Counted from the first letter of the stretch, positions 54,419-64,000 are shown. The stretch is 64,000 nucleotides of DNA from an uncultured Lachnospiraceae bacterium (GCA_905209075.1 CAJLRL010000002.1:62001-126000); one strand, 5' to 3'. The notes: generated by a model from the letters alone, not told the origin. Numbers and translations: made by a program.

Positions 54419-56218
54419 ATGAAAGCTAAAACTTTTAAAAAAGTCACAAGTCTTGCACTTGTAGGCGCAATGACAGCATCGCTTTTTGCGGGCTGTGGAA
54501 GTGACAGCAGTAAATCAAGTACTGCAAAAAATTCTAAACACGGAGGACCATACGAAGATTTTATAACAGTTGATGTGTATGATTCACAGGCAAACTTCCA
54601 GGGCATCCAGTCTGGATGGTTTGCAAAAGTTGTAAAAGACAAATTTAATATGGAACTCAATATTATTGCACCAAACGTTGCCGGTGGTGGAGATACACTT
54701 TACCAGACACGTTCAGCAAACGGAAATCTCGGAGATCTTATAATTATCAATGCTGACCAGAGTAAGTTAAAAGATATGGTTTCAGCAGATCTTCTTTACG
54801 ATATGACAGATCTTATAAAAGATTGCGACAACCTTTCACAGTACAGCGATGCGATCACAGCATGTAGTGATCTTGCCGGAAAAGATGGCACATGGGCAGT
54901 CCCAAGTGAGATTACACAGGGCGATCCTACAGAACCTTCAGAAGCATCAGATCCTACAAATGCTCCATCAATCAGATGGGATGTTTACAAAGAGATCGGA
55001 TATCCACAGATGTCTACACTTGAGGATCTTCTCGATGTAGGTGAGCAGATGCAGAAAGCTGATCCTACCAGTGATTCAGGAAAGCAGACATATATGTTCT
55101 CATGGTTTAAAGACTGGGATGGTGCTACAATGCAGAACGCAACAGGTATTGCAGCATTATATGGTTACCGTGCAGTTTCAGGATTTGCATTCGGAAAGAG
55201 CGATGGATCAGATGTTCAGAGTGCTATCGACAGCGATTCAGTTTATGTACGTGCACTTAAATTCATGTACGAGGCAAACAAGAGAGGTCTTGTAGATCCG
55301 GAATCTACAACACAGAACTTTGATACTCTTGCAAGCAAATACACAGATGGACAGGTACTTTACTCACTCTGGCCATGGCTTGGTTCAGGATACTACAACA
55401 CAGCAGATAACATTGCAGCCGGAAAAGGTTTCCAGTCAGCTGTTATAGATGATATGCAGTGTCTTGGATACGGCGGAAGCCCACTTGGTAAAATGACAAA
55501 CGCTATCATGATCGGAAGCAAAGCACAGGATCCACAGAGACTTGCAGATTTCATCGACTGGTTATACAGCCCGGAGGGAATCGAGATGAGTGCTACACAG
55601 ACAGGTGGAGCATGTGGTCCAGAAGGTCTTACATGGGAAATGGGAGACGATGGACAGCCTAAACTTACAGATTTTGGTGTTAAAGCGTTCGTTGACATTG
55701 ACGATACATTACAGGTTTCTGATGACTGGGGCGGCGGAACATGGAAAGATGGTATTTCAGCCCTCAACTACAAAGCAGTCGGCATGACAGCAAAGAATCA
55801 GGAAAACGGCATGTGCTACAACTATCAGACATGGGATGATTATCTTGAGAGAACAGCTTCTCCACTTTCAGAAGACTGGGCAGCACATTTTGGAGTAGAT
55901 AAGACAACTACAGCTATCGACTACTTGGATAGTGTAGGAAAGATCATCACAGAGCCTGGAACAAACTATGCAGTACCTGAGTACTCAACTGATATTGCCA
56001 CGATCAAAGAGCAGTGTGCACAGGTTATTCTTGAGAAATCATGGCAGATGGCATTCGCTTCAAGCGATGAGGAATTTGACAGCCTTCTCAAAGATATGCA
56101 GGATACATGTAAAGGTCTCGGATACGATCAGGTATATGAGATCGATAAAGAAAACTGTCAGGTACAGTTTGACGCATTCAATGATTCAATTGCATCAGCT
56201 TCAAGCGAGACAAAATAA
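54419..56218 (+). CDS. Extracellular solute-binding lipoprotein of the sugar importer
   Basis: The 599-residue protein has a type II signal peptide ending AMTASLFAGCGS with the lipidated cysteine near residue 23, and a mature part typical of large LplA/YtcQ-type binding proteins. AGGAGG precedes the ATG at 54419; the track-like longer frame overlaps the permease. Likely ligand: xyloglucan-type oligosaccharides, judged from the neighbours only. Confidence 0.88.
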   Translation: MKAKTFKKVTSLALVGAMTASLFAGCGSDSSKSSTAKNSKHGGPYEDFITVDVYDSQANFQGIQSGWFAKVVKDKFNMELNIIAPNVAGGGDTLYQTRSANGNLGDLIIINADQSKLKDMVSADLLYDMTDLIKDCDNLSQYSDAITACSDLAGKDGTWAVPSEITQGDPTEPSEASDPTNAPSIRWDVYKEIGYPQMSTLEDLLDVGEQMQKADPTSDSGKQTYMFSWFKDWDGATMQNATGIAALYGYRAVSGFAFGKSDGSDVQSAIDSDSVYVRALKFMYEANKRGLVDPESTTQNFDTLASKYTDGQVLYSLWPWLGSGYYNTADNIAAGKGFQSAVIDDMQCLGYGGSPLGKMTNAIMIGSKAQDPQRLADFIDWLYSPEGIEMSATQTGGACGPEGLTWEMGDDGQPKLTDFGVKAFVDIDDTLQVSDDWGGGTWKDGISALNYKAVGMTAKNQENGMCYNYQTWDDYLERTASPLSEDWAAHFGVDKTTTAIDYLDSVGKIITEPGTNYAVPEYSTDIATIKEQCAQVILEKSWQMAFASSDEEFDSLLKDMQDTCKGLGYDQVYEIDKENCQVQFDAFNDSIASASSETK

Positions 56219-56241
56219 AATAAGCATAATACAACAATACA

Positions 56242-56271
56242 AAAAGCAGCGGTCATCTGACCGCTGCTTTT
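56242..56271. terminator. Bidirectional terminator between binding-protein and regulator genes
   Basis: AAAAGCAGCGGTCA and TGACCGCTGCTTTT form a perfect 14-bp hairpin with a tiny loop; the stem's A and T ends serve as T runs on both strands. It separates two convergent units. Confidence 0.9.
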
Positions 56272-56288
56272 GATAAAAATAATAAAAA

Positions 56289-57833
56289 TTATAAGTTTTT
56301 TCTGAATTCGGCAGGGCTTACATTTTTTATCTTTTTAAATTTCTGGTGGAAATAGTCCACGTTTTTGTATCCTACCTGGGCTGAAATCTCATAAACCTTA
56401 AGGTTTGTATCTTTTAAAAGCTTTGCGGCTTCTGTTATACGGACGGAATCGAGATAGCTGTTAAAGGATGTGCCGGTCTTCTGTGAAAACAGCTTTCCGA
56501 GGTATGAACTGTTGTACCCAAAGAGTGGGGCAAGTGTTTCAAGCTTAAGAGGCTTTGAAAAATTATGGTTAATATAAAAAATTATATCGTCAAAAATACT
56601 GTCGCTTGAATTGTTTCCTATAGTGCGTATTATCATTTCAAACTGTTCCGAAAAGTATGCAAGTATTTCGTACAGATAATATTTTCCTTCAATGAGCTCT
56701 ATTATCGAAGAGTTATGTGCAAAAGGAATATCGGAATTTGGAAAAAGATGAAGAGTCATCTGTTTTATCTGCATGAAAATATCTGTAAGAAAATGTTTTA
56801 TAGTCATAATTTTTTCGTCACATAAGAAAAGCTCATCACTGAGTCTGGAAAGCTCCTGTGATATCATGCGTCTGTTAAATGTCTGGATATAGTTCATGAT
56901 TCGTTCGCTGTAGGCGTTTGCACAGTCTTGATCAAGAGACAGACCACAAACATCATGATCAGGGAGCATTTCTGCGGACAGCACATGCTGGTTTTCACTG
57001 CAGAAAAATCTACGGTTCATCAGTTTAAGGCAGATCTCGTATGAATGATGGATCTGTGAAAGGTTTGAAACGGATGGTCCATATGTAAGAAAAATGGTAT
57101 CAAGCGGAGAGTTTTTCTCAGTTCCGTTATTATAATATTTAAGGCACGATTTAAAACGGTCAAGGGCAAAGTTTCCCTTTAAAAGTATGACATTTGAGTT
57201 ATCAATGGTTATGTGTTCAAATGAATTATTTCCGTTGTTCGTCACACGCAGCATGTCTGCAAAATTATATGACTGGTAGTATGGAGTGTAGCCTTCATAC
57301 ATTACGACCTGATATATCGGTGCAGTAAGTCCAAATTCCATGTAATTTATTGAGTCGTTGAATTCCCTGCCAAGTATTAGATCGCAAAAAACAGCAGATT
57401 TTGCTTTTTTTAAGTACTGGCTCATAGAGTGTGCCTGTGTACGTTTTTTACTTATTTTTTCTTTTACGGCAAGAACAGAATTTATGAGTTCCTTTTCGTC
57501 TATGGGTTTGGTTAAATAAAATGAAGCACCATAATGAAGGGCTGTCTGAGCATAAGAAAAATCTGTATATCCGCTTAGTATGATGAAATCCCCTTCAAAA
57601 CCATCTTCCCTTACCTTTGCGATAAGATCTGTACCATAAAGCTTTGGCATGCGGATATCGAGAAGCACAAGACCGGGATCGTAAAGCTTTATCATGCTTA
57701 GGGCTTCCTCCCCATTTGCAGCTTCGCCGCAGATACAAAAGCCAAGATTGTTCCAGTCGATGAGATGCTTTATTCCTTCCCGTACTATTTTTTCATCATC
57801 AACAATAAGTACATTTATTAACGGATTTTCCAT
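56289..57833 (-). CDS. YesN-type response regulator with AraC DNA-binding domain
   Basis: The 514-residue protein has an N-terminal receiver (about 1-125; VLIVDDE acidic pocket, phospho-Asp in VLLDIRMP, LTKPID lysine), a long linker, and a C-terminal pair of AraC-type helix-turn-helix motifs (about 410-514; SSYLGKLFSQKTGTSFNSYL and VGYKNVDYFHQKFKK). It should bind promoters of the neighbouring glycan genes. It is 15 bases downstream of the kinase gene. Confidence 0.93.
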   Translation of the reverse strand: MENPLINVLIVDDEKIVREGIKHLIDWNNLGFCICGEAANGEEALSMIKLYDPGLVLLDIRMPKLYGTDLIAKVREDGFEGDFIILSGYTDFSYAQTALHYGASFYLTKPIDEKELINSVLAVKEKISKKRTQAHSMSQYLKKAKSAVFCDLILGREFNDSINYMEFGLTAPIYQVVMYEGYTPYYQSYNFADMLRVTNNGNNSFEHITIDNSNVILLKGNFALDRFKSCLKYYNNGTEKNSPLDTIFLTYGPSVSNLSQIHHSYEICLKLMNRRFFCSENQHVLSAEMLPDHDVCGLSLDQDCANAYSERIMNYIQTFNRRMISQELSRLSDELFLCDEKIMTIKHFLTDIFMQIKQMTLHLFPNSDIPFAHNSSIIELIEGKYYLYEILAYFSEQFEMIIRTIGNNSSDSIFDDIIFYINHNFSKPLKLETLAPLFGYNSSYLGKLFSQKTGTSFNSYLDSVRITEAAKLLKDTNLKVYEISAQVGYKNVDYFHQKFKKIKNVSPAEFRKNL

Positions 57834-57848
57834 GATGTTCCCCCTGTT

Positions 57849-59723
57849 TTATTCATCGTATTCAAGTTCCTGTTCGAGGTATTTATCGCGCATGAGATAT
57901 AAGTCAAACAGGTCGTTTTTGTCTATGATCTTTGATAAAGGAAGTGTAAGAGTAATTGTTGTACCGGCGCTGTTTTTACTATCCACTTCAAGACCATAGT
58001 CCTCACCATACATGAGTGTAAGTCTCATGTTTATATTGCGCAGTCCGATGGATGAGGCTGTACTTAAGTTTTTCTGATAGATCCGGTCTTTTAATTTCTG
58101 CAATGTTTCTTCATCCATGCCTTCGCCGTTATCATGTATTGTAACATAAAGGTTTGGTTCTTCAAGTATAAAAGAGATTTCCACATGTCCATTCTGCGTT
58201 ACACCCTCAAGACCATGAACGATTGAATTCTCAACGATCGGCTGCAACAGGAGAGGCAGAATATGAAACTGCTCAAGATTTAAATACGGTGGAACGTTTA
58301 TTTTGTAGTTTACGCGGTCACCGAACCTCAGTCTCTGGATCTCAAGATATGATATAACGTGTTTGATTTCTTTCTCTATTGTTGTAGACTCGGTTCCTGT
58401 ATTTTCGAGCACGTAATGCATTGTTTTTCCGAGAAGGTTTATCGAGTCGGATACATCACGGTTTCCATGTGCAACTGCCTGCATGCGGATCGTCTCAAGC
58501 GTATTGTACAGAAAATGCGGATTTATCTGGCTGGCAAGCATCTTAAATTCCATCTGCTGCTGGGAATTTAAAATCTTCTGTTCCTTTAATTTTGCCTGAT
58601 AGTAAATGGTTTCCTTCTCATGTATGTAATTTACAGTAGTTTTCAGGTCATTAAATGTATCGGAAAGCTCATCGTCACCCCTAAAAGTGTCTATTATATT
58701 ATAATCCCCAAGACTTGCCTGATGCATTGCAGTTTTAAGTGTCTGTATCCTCATGCTGAAATAATTTGAGAAAAATAAAATTATTCCAAGTGGGACAAGC
58801 GTTGCAAAAAGCAGGATCACACTGTAGAGTATCGTGATCTGGTTTATGTTGTCGTATGCATTTTTATCACTTACCAGTACATACATATGGTTGTCGGACT
58901 GATATGGAATGGATTGGTAAGGAATAAAGGTCTTGATCGAGGTCATACATTCTTTATTATTTATAGTGACAGGTCCTGTGTATGAATATGTCTGGTTTTT
59001 AAATTCACTGTAATGAGGCATATACTTCCAAAGCCATCCGGATTCAGAAGAGAAAAATACACGTCCCTGATCTATTGATGCCATTATTATATTATTGTTT
59101 ATGAGAATTCTGTTTCTCAGGGAATTTGAATCGAGCCTTGTAACAAGGTATGTGCTGTATGGGCTGTCATTTGTCAGAAATTTTTCTATCAAAGTAAGTT
59201 CATACTGTGTATTTCCGAAACGATCCACATATGGTGCACTTGTCCATGTGGTGTATGTGTTGGCGAACATATGCAGATACCAGGGCTCTTTGGTAAATCC
59301 ATCCGGAAGGCAGTATATATGCCCATTGGATGGAATGTCAGGATTGTCTGTATATACATTTATTGATTTTATCGCAGCCGAGGTTGAATAGTACGTCTCA
59401 AGCTGCGAATTGATAAGGTCGTAGGCTGCTTTTGTATCATCACTATATGAAGTATTAAAAAGATTCCTGAAACTCTGATTTTCTATTATGCTCTGGGTAT
59501 TTGTACGCACAGAAGTAGTTATATCAAAAAGAGTTGATTTTACTCGTATCGCTTCTGTTTCAAGCTGTGTTTCATAGTGGCTAAGCATCTGTTTTCTTGC
59601 ATTTATGATTGCAAAAAGGCCGACAACGCATATCGGGATAATGGATGAAAGCAAAAATATGAAAGTGATCTGTTTTTTTATTTTAGAGCCGGGAATGTGG
59701 CTTTTTATTTTCTCGATTATCAT
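57849..59723 (-). CDS. YesM-type sensor histidine kinase
   Basis: The 624-residue membrane kinase has two hydrophobic segments (about 20-40 and 285-310) flanking a large outer sensor domain, then a HAMP linker, the His_kinase motif QINPHFLYNTLETIRMQA (phospho-histidine) and an HATPase domain with LQPIVENSIVHGLE and HDNGEGMD. It pairs with the response regulator that follows. Such pairs sense extracellular sugars, often with the binding protein. Confidence 0.93.
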   Translation of the reverse strand: MIIEKIKSHIPGSKIKKQITFIFLLSSIIPICVVGLFAIINARKQMLSHYETQLETEAIRVKSTLFDITTSVRTNTQSIIENQSFRNLFNTSYSDDTKAAYDLINSQLETYYSTSAAIKSINVYTDNPDIPSNGHIYCLPDGFTKEPWYLHMFANTYTTWTSAPYVDRFGNTQYELTLIEKFLTNDSPYSTYLVTRLDSNSLRNRILINNNIIMASIDQGRVFFSSESGWLWKYMPHYSEFKNQTYSYTGPVTINNKECMTSIKTFIPYQSIPYQSDNHMYVLVSDKNAYDNINQITILYSVILLFATLVPLGIILFFSNYFSMRIQTLKTAMHQASLGDYNIIDTFRGDDELSDTFNDLKTTVNYIHEKETIYYQAKLKEQKILNSQQQMEFKMLASQINPHFLYNTLETIRMQAVAHGNRDVSDSINLLGKTMHYVLENTGTESTTIEKEIKHVISYLEIQRLRFGDRVNYKINVPPYLNLEQFHILPLLLQPIVENSIVHGLEGVTQNGHVEISFILEEPNLYVTIHDNGEGMDEETLQKLKDRIYQKNLSTASSIGLRNINMRLTLMYGEDYGLEVDSKNSAGTTITLTLPLSKIIDKNDLFDLYLMRDKYLEQELEYDE

Positions 59724-59763
59724 TGTGTATTATCCTTAATATATGTACTCTGAACTGTAATTT

Positions 59764-59903
59764 ATAGAGAAAGTGTTGGGAGGAAGCTGCACTCCCCTCC
59801 CCCTGCCACCGCGCGGCTTCCATTTCAAAATTTCTCTATCATCATTATATCATGTGCTTACGCACATGATAGCCTGCGGCTGATACCTATGCGCATTCGC
59901 GCA
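59764..59903. repeat. Cluster of inverted repeats in the sensor kinase-GH31 gap
   Basis: ATAGAGAAAGTGTTGGGAGG at 59764 is complementary to CATTTCAAAATTTCTCTAT ending at 59839, around a C-rich loop. Next come ATCATGTGC-TTAC-GCACATGAT (59849-59870) and TGCGC-ATTC-GCGCA (59890-59903). ATTATATCATGTG occurs at 59844 and again about 80 bases later. They occupy the centre of the 413-bp divergent gap (59724-60136), which must also hold promoters for both sides. Confidence 0.65.
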
Positions 59904-60136
59904 GATATAATTCGCTTATGCTCATTATATCATGTGTCACAAAGAAAATAATATAGACCATTTTAGAGATAAAATACTGTAAAAATCAGATATGTTTTAC
60001 ATAAAAAATCCTAGATGAAAAGTCGCACATATCACTTAATTTACAGGTATTAAAGGTGGAATTATTGAGGTATAAAATAGGATATTTTCAATATATACTG
60101 TAGTAAAAATAAACAACTGCAAAATAAGGAGGAACT

Positions 60137-62482
60137 ATGAAATTTAGTAATGGTTGCTGGCTTCAAAAAGAGGGGATCGGATGTTTCCCACCAGCTGAGG
60201 TATATTTTACAAAGATAGAGGACAAAAAGGTGACACTCTGTGCACCGACACATAAAATAAATCACAGGGGAGATACACTCGGTGGAGCAAATCTTACAAT
60301 AGAGATCACGACTCCTATGCCGGAAGTTATAAGAGTAAAAACGTCACATTATCTCGGAGTTAAGGATGACTCACCTAAGTTTGAACTTAATATTGACGAA
60401 AACGCAAAAGTTGATGTAGAGGACAGTGATGAGAAGATCGTTGTAAAGAGCGGGGATGCAAAGCTTGTCATCACAAAAGAAAGCTGGTCTATGACTTACT
60501 ACAATAAAGATCAGGTGATGTGTAAAAGCAGCGGACGTGATCTTGCATATATGAAGACTGACTGGAAGGGTGAAGCTTACGACTCAAGCTGTCACAAAAA
60601 TTCTTACATGAGACAGGAACTTTCAATCGGTGTAGGAGAACTTTTATACGGAACAGGAGAACAGTTCGGACCATTCGTAAAGAACGGACAATCTATCGAT
60701 ATCTGGAATGAAGATGGCGGTACTTCAACAGACCAGTCATACAAAAATATTCCGTTTTATATTTCAAACAAAGGATATGGAATATTCGTAAACCATACAG
60801 ATGAAGTCTCATTTGAACTTGCAACAGAGGCTGTCACAAAGGCAGAGTTTTCTGTAAAGGGAGAGAGCCTTGACTACTTTTTTATTAACGGACCTGCGAT
60901 GAAAGATGTATTAAGACGATACACTGATCTGACTGGAAAACCGGCACTTCCGGCACCATGGACATTCGGATTATGGCTTTCTACATCATTTACAACAAAC
61001 TATGATGAGGAAACAGTAATGAGTTTTATAGACGGAATGCTTGACAGAGGAATTCCTATGAAAGTTTTCCATTTTGACTGTTTCTGGATGAAAGATTTCC
61101 ACTGGTCTGATTTCTGCTGGGATTCAAGAGTGTTCCCAGATCCTGCAGGAATGCTTTCACGCATCAAAGCAAAGGAACTTAAGATCTGTGTATGGATAAA
61201 TCCATATATCGGTCAGGAATCATACATGTTTAAAGAGGGAATGGAAAATGGATATTTCCTCAAAGAACCAGACGGATCTGTATGGCAGTGGGATATGTGG
61301 CAGCCGGGAATGGCGATTGTTGATTTCACAAATCCGGATGCCTGCAAGTGGTATCAGGATAAGCTTGAAGCTCTTATAGACATGGGTGTTGACTGTTTTA
61401 AGACAGATTTCGGAGAGAGAATTCCTACTGACTGCGTATATTATAACGGCATGGATGCCCACAAGATGCACAACTACTATACATATTTATATAATAAGAC
61501 AGTGTTTGATCTTTTGGAGAGAAAGAAAGGCAAGGGGCAGGCTGTTCTTTTCGCAAGATCTGCCACAGCAGGCGGGCAGAAATTCCCTGTACATTGGGGA
61601 GGAGACTGCTGGTCAGATTATGAATCAATGGAAGAAAGCTTAAGGGGCGGTCTTTCACTCCAGATGTCAGGATTTGGTTTCTGGAGCCATGATATCGGAG
61701 GATTTGAGAGCACATCCACACCGGACGTGTACAAAAGATGGTGTGCATTCGGTCTTTTATCATCACACAGCAGACTTCACGGAAGTACGTCATACAGAGT
61801 TCCGTGGGCATATGATGAGGAAGCTGTTGAGGTTGTAAGATTCTTTACAAGACTGAAGGCAAGACTTATGCCATACATTTATAAAACAGCAGTACAGGCA
61901 CATACAGAGGGCGTTCCATCTATGAGAAGCATGGTACTTGAATTTACAGGTGACCGCATGTGCAACTATATAGATAGACAATACATGCTCGGTGACAGCC
62001 TCCTCGTTGCTCCTATTTTTAATGAGGATAGCATTGGTGAATATTATCTTCCATCCTCAGAAGGTGGAAAAACACAGACATGGACAAACTTCTTTACAGG
62101 AGAGGAGCAGGTAAGTGGTCAGTGGTACACAGGAAAATATGGTTATTGTGATATCCCTCTTATGGCAAGACCTAACTCAATAATTGCGGTGGGTGCATCG
62201 GATAATGGACCTGAGTATGATTATGCAGACAATGTTCTCCTTAGAATATTTGCTCTCGAGGATGGAAAAGAAGCATCGACAGAAGTATATGATATGAATG
62301 GCAGCCTTGAGTTTACTGCAAAAGCGCTAAAAGAAGGAAACAAGATCACAATAAAAACAGACGCAAAGAAACCATATAAAGTTGAACTTGTAAATGTCTC
62401 AATTTCTTCAGTCACAGGTGCAAAATTAGAAGATGGAAAAATACTTACAGATTGTGCCGGTACAATTGTTGCAGAGTTGTAG
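60137..62482 (+). CDS. Glycoside hydrolase family 31, alpha-xylosidase (YicI type)
   Basis: The 781-residue protein matches YicI-like alpha-xylosidases in length and motifs: PALPAPWTFGLWLSTSFTT, FHFDCFWMKDFHWSDFCWD, and the nucleophile DCFKTDFGERIP. No signal peptide is seen. It removes non-reducing-end xylose from xyloglucan oligosaccharides, giving GH3 access to the glucan. AAGGAGG precedes the ATG. Confidence 0.93.
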   Translation: MKFSNGCWLQKEGIGCFPPAEVYFTKIEDKKVTLCAPTHKINHRGDTLGGANLTIEITTPMPEVIRVKTSHYLGVKDDSPKFELNIDENAKVDVEDSDEKIVVKSGDAKLVITKESWSMTYYNKDQVMCKSSGRDLAYMKTDWKGEAYDSSCHKNSYMRQELSIGVGELLYGTGEQFGPFVKNGQSIDIWNEDGGTSTDQSYKNIPFYISNKGYGIFVNHTDEVSFELATEAVTKAEFSVKGESLDYFFINGPAMKDVLRRYTDLTGKPALPAPWTFGLWLSTSFTTNYDEETVMSFIDGMLDRGIPMKVFHFDCFWMKDFHWSDFCWDSRVFPDPAGMLSRIKAKELKICVWINPYIGQESYMFKEGMENGYFLKEPDGSVWQWDMWQPGMAIVDFTNPDACKWYQDKLEALIDMGVDCFKTDFGERIPTDCVYYNGMDAHKMHNYYTYLYNKTVFDLLERKKGKGQAVLFARSATAGGQKFPVHWGGDCWSDYESMEESLRGGLSLQMSGFGFWSHDIGGFESTSTPDVYKRWCAFGLLSSHSRLHGSTSYRVPWAYDEEAVEVVRFFTRLKARLMPYIYKTAVQAHTEGVPSMRSMVLEFTGDRMCNYIDRQYMLGDSLLVAPIFNEDSIGEYYLPSSEGGKTQTWTNFFTGEEQVSGQWYTGKYGYCDIPLMARPNSIIAVGASDNGPEYDYADNVLLRIFALEDGKEASTEVYDMNGSLEFTAKALKEGNKITIKTDAKKPYKVELVNVSISSVTGAKLEDGKILTDCAGTIVAEL

Positions 62483-62535
62483 GGCTTTAAACTTATCGTT
62501 TACGAAAATATAAAGCAGCAGAAAAATATTTTAAG

Positions 62536-62579
62536 ATGTACTCTCGGAATCTTCTAAATGAATCATTCTGAGAGTACAT
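62536..62579. repeat. Short palindromic element related to that at 17054
   Basis: ATGTACTCTCGGAATCTTCT (62536-62555) is identical to the end of the 17054-17214 element. Its first 15 bases pair, with one mismatch, with ATTCTGAGAGTACAT at 62565-62579. The following AAATGAATCATTCTG also resembles the inner part of the long copy. It is probably an internally deleted copy; it may also act as a hairpin between GH31 and GH3. Confidence 0.75.
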
Positions 62580-62599
62580 TAAGGGAATGGGAGGATAAA

Positions 62600-64000
62600 A
62601 TGAAACTTGAAGAGATGAACAGCAAAATAGAAGAAATCTTAAAAGAGCTGACACTTGAGGAAAAAGTAAAAATGATCCATGGTGATGCACTTTTTTATTC
62701 GGGAGCAGTTGAAAGACTTTCCATACCTGCTGTGAATATGTCGGACGGACCGATGGGAGTAAGACAGGAATTTCCAAAGGCAAGCTGGGTTCCGGTAGGA
62801 AATTCGGATGATTTTGTCACATATTGTCCAAGCAACAGTGCGATCGCAGCCACATGGAACAAAGATCTGGCATACAGAGCCGGTGTTGTCATGGGACAGG
62901 AGGCGAGAGGCAGAGGAAAGGACATAATTTTAGGACCTGGGATCAATATAAAGAGAATTCCGGCAAACGGAAGGAATTTTGAATATATGAGTGAGGATCC
63001 TTATCTTATAAGCCAGCTTGTAGTGCCACTCATAAAAGGAATACAGGAGAGTGATGTGGCTGCGTGCGTCAAGCATTTTGCCCTCAATAATCAGGAAACG
63101 GAAAGACTCTGGGTGAATGTCGAGATCGATGAAAGAGCACTGCGTGAGATATATCTGCCGGGATTTGAGGCAGCTGTAAAAAAAGGCGGTGTAGAATCTT
63201 TGATGGGAGCATATAACCTTATCAGAGGACAGCACTGCTGTGAAAATAAGATGCTCCTTAAAAATATTTTGCGTGACGAGTGGGGATATGATGGAACGAT
63301 CATATCAGACTGGGATGCTGTCCACGATACAAAGGCAGCAGCCGAAAGCCCACTAGACATTGAAATGTCCGTTACATATGATTTTGATGATTATAAGCTT
63401 GCAAATCCGCTCATCGAGGCTGTAAAAAAGGGCGAGGCGAAAGAATCAGACATAGATGAAAAAGTACACCACATACTTCTTATGATGTTCAGGCTTAAAA
63501 TGATAGGTGCCCTGGCAGAAGAAAGAAAGGCGGGCTGCTACAATACACCGGAGCACAGAAGTGAGGTAAGAGGTGTTGCAGAAGAGTCGTTCGTGCTTTT
63601 GAAAAACGATGATAACAGGCTTCCACTCTCGGACAAAGGTCTTAAGGAGCTTCTTGTGATAGGCGATAATGCGGAGAGACTTCATGCACTTGGCGGAGGA
63701 AGTGCCGAGATAAAAGCACTTTATGAGATATCACCGCTTATGGGTATAAAAAGCCAGCTTGGCGGTAACACAAAAGTGACTTACAAGAGAGGATATTATG
63801 TATCCCCTAAGGAAGAATCACAGGAAAGCTGGCAGGAAAAGAGCACGGACGAAAACCTTGATCAGGGTGCGGTTGTAAATGCCAGAAAACAGGTAAGCGA
63901 TGAGGTAAGAAAAAAGCGTGACGAGTTAAGAGCGGAGGCTGTTGAAGCGGCAGCTCATTTTAAGGATGTGATACTTGTCGTAGGGCTTAACCACGACTAT
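62600..64000 (+). CDS. Glycoside hydrolase family 3, beta-glucosidase type (cut by window end)
   Basis: The frame is open from the ATG at 62600 (after GGGAGG) to the window edge, 467 codons. VNMSDGPMGVRQE, KHFALNNQETER and the nucleophile motif TIISDWDAVHDT are GH3 hallmarks. The C-terminal alpha/beta sandwich has begun. The enzyme should release glucose or xylose from the trimmed backbone, completing xyloglucan breakdown. It follows GH31 by 118 bp across the short palindrome. Confidence 0.93.
   Translation, partial: MKLEEMNSKIEEILKELTLEEKVKMIHGDALFYSGAVERLSIPAVNMSDGPMGVRQEFPKASWVPVGNSDDFVTYCPSNSAIAATWNKDLAYRAGVVMGQEARGRGKDIILGPGINIKRIPANGRNFEYMSEDPYLISQLVVPLIKGIQESDVAACVKHFALNNQETERLWVNVEIDERALREIYLPGFEAAVKKGGVESLMGAYNLIRGQHCCENKMLLKNILRDEWGYDGTIISDWDAVHDTKAAAESPLDIEMSVTYDFDDYKLANPLIEAVKKGEAKESDIDEKVHHILLMMFRLKMIGALAEERKAGCYNTPEHRSEVRGVAEESFVLLKNDDNRLPLSDKGLKELLVIGDNAERLHALGGGSAEIKALYEISPLMGIKSQLGGNTKVTYKRGYYVSPKEESQESWQEKSTDENLDQGAVVNARKQVSDEVRKKRDELRAEAVEAAAHFKDVILVVGLNHDY

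Noticed and set aside
59741..59756. ATGTACTCTGAA near the kinase start as another copy of the 17054 element
   Set aside because: Only the first nine bases match and there is no inverted partner.
1..64000. tRNA or rRNA genes
   Set aside because: I saw no cloverleaf or rRNA-like sequence in the gaps.

Overview
This 64 kb window looks like a chromosome segment of an anaerobic Firmicute of the family Lachnospiraceae. It is AT-rich with strong AGGAGG-type ribosome sites. It carries LL-diaminopimelate aminotransferase, a glnA-ANTAR pair, YesM/YesN-type two-component control of sugar genes, and lysine and TPP riboswitches read by Gram-positive-style terminators. I cannot name the species.

Layout. 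1-17 kb is housekeeping: the tail of a surface or secreted protein, a CNNM/CorC-type membrane protein, guaB, a eukaryotic-type hisA with glnA and an ANTAR antiterminator, dapL, typA, a tandem OB-fold SSB-like protein, a corrinoid adenosyltransferase, a lysine-riboswitch dapA-dapB unit and a TPP-riboswitch thiM-thiE-thiC-thiW unit. 17-32 kb is a defence island: a nuclease-helicase (DUF2075), a complete type I-C CRISPR-Cas locus (cas3, cas5, cas8c with internal cas11c, cas7, cas4, cas1, cas2) and an array of 64 repeats, followed by a broken AAA-ATPase/nuclease gene. 33-39 kb holds pyrF-pyrK-pyrD, ansA and pdxS-pdxT. 39-49 kb is one assimilatory sulfate unit (cysK, sulfate ABC transporter, APS reductase aprA-aprB, sulfate adenylyltransferase cysD-cysN). 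49-64 kb is a glycan locus (acetyl esterase, GH95, ABC sugar importer, response regulator and sensor kinase, GH31, GH3) that fits use of fucosylated, acetylated xyloglucan oligosaccharides.

The most striking region is 20970-22113, between cas3 and cas5. On the minus strand there is a degenerate CRISPR repeat (21055-21029) that keeps the exact 3' handle of the array repeat. It has its own sigma-70-type promoter just upstream, a short AT-rich pseudo-spacer, and a terminator shared with cas3. The pseudo-spacer matches, next to a TTC (the usual I-C PAM), a site at 21111-21132 in the promoter region of the operon that follows. Matches are 18 of the first 22 positions, and positions 6 and 18 are among the mismatches, as expected for type I R-loops where every sixth base is unpaired. 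That operon begins with a DUF3990-type (ADP-ribosyltransferase-like) protein and an overlapping partner gene that abuts cas5. The arrangement predicts that the Cascade complex, guided by this crRNA-like RNA, represses a toxin-like pair together with its own cas operon. Loss or inhibition of Cascade would then derepress both. This resembles the CreTA/CreR RNA guards known from other type I systems, but with a protein ADP-ribosyltransferase-like module inside a I-C operon.

Smaller points: duplicated and codon-wise diverged spacer pairs, a CysN with a degenerate APS-kinase tail, a dissimilatory-style APS reductase in an assimilatory operon, and several long palindromic MITE-like elements.
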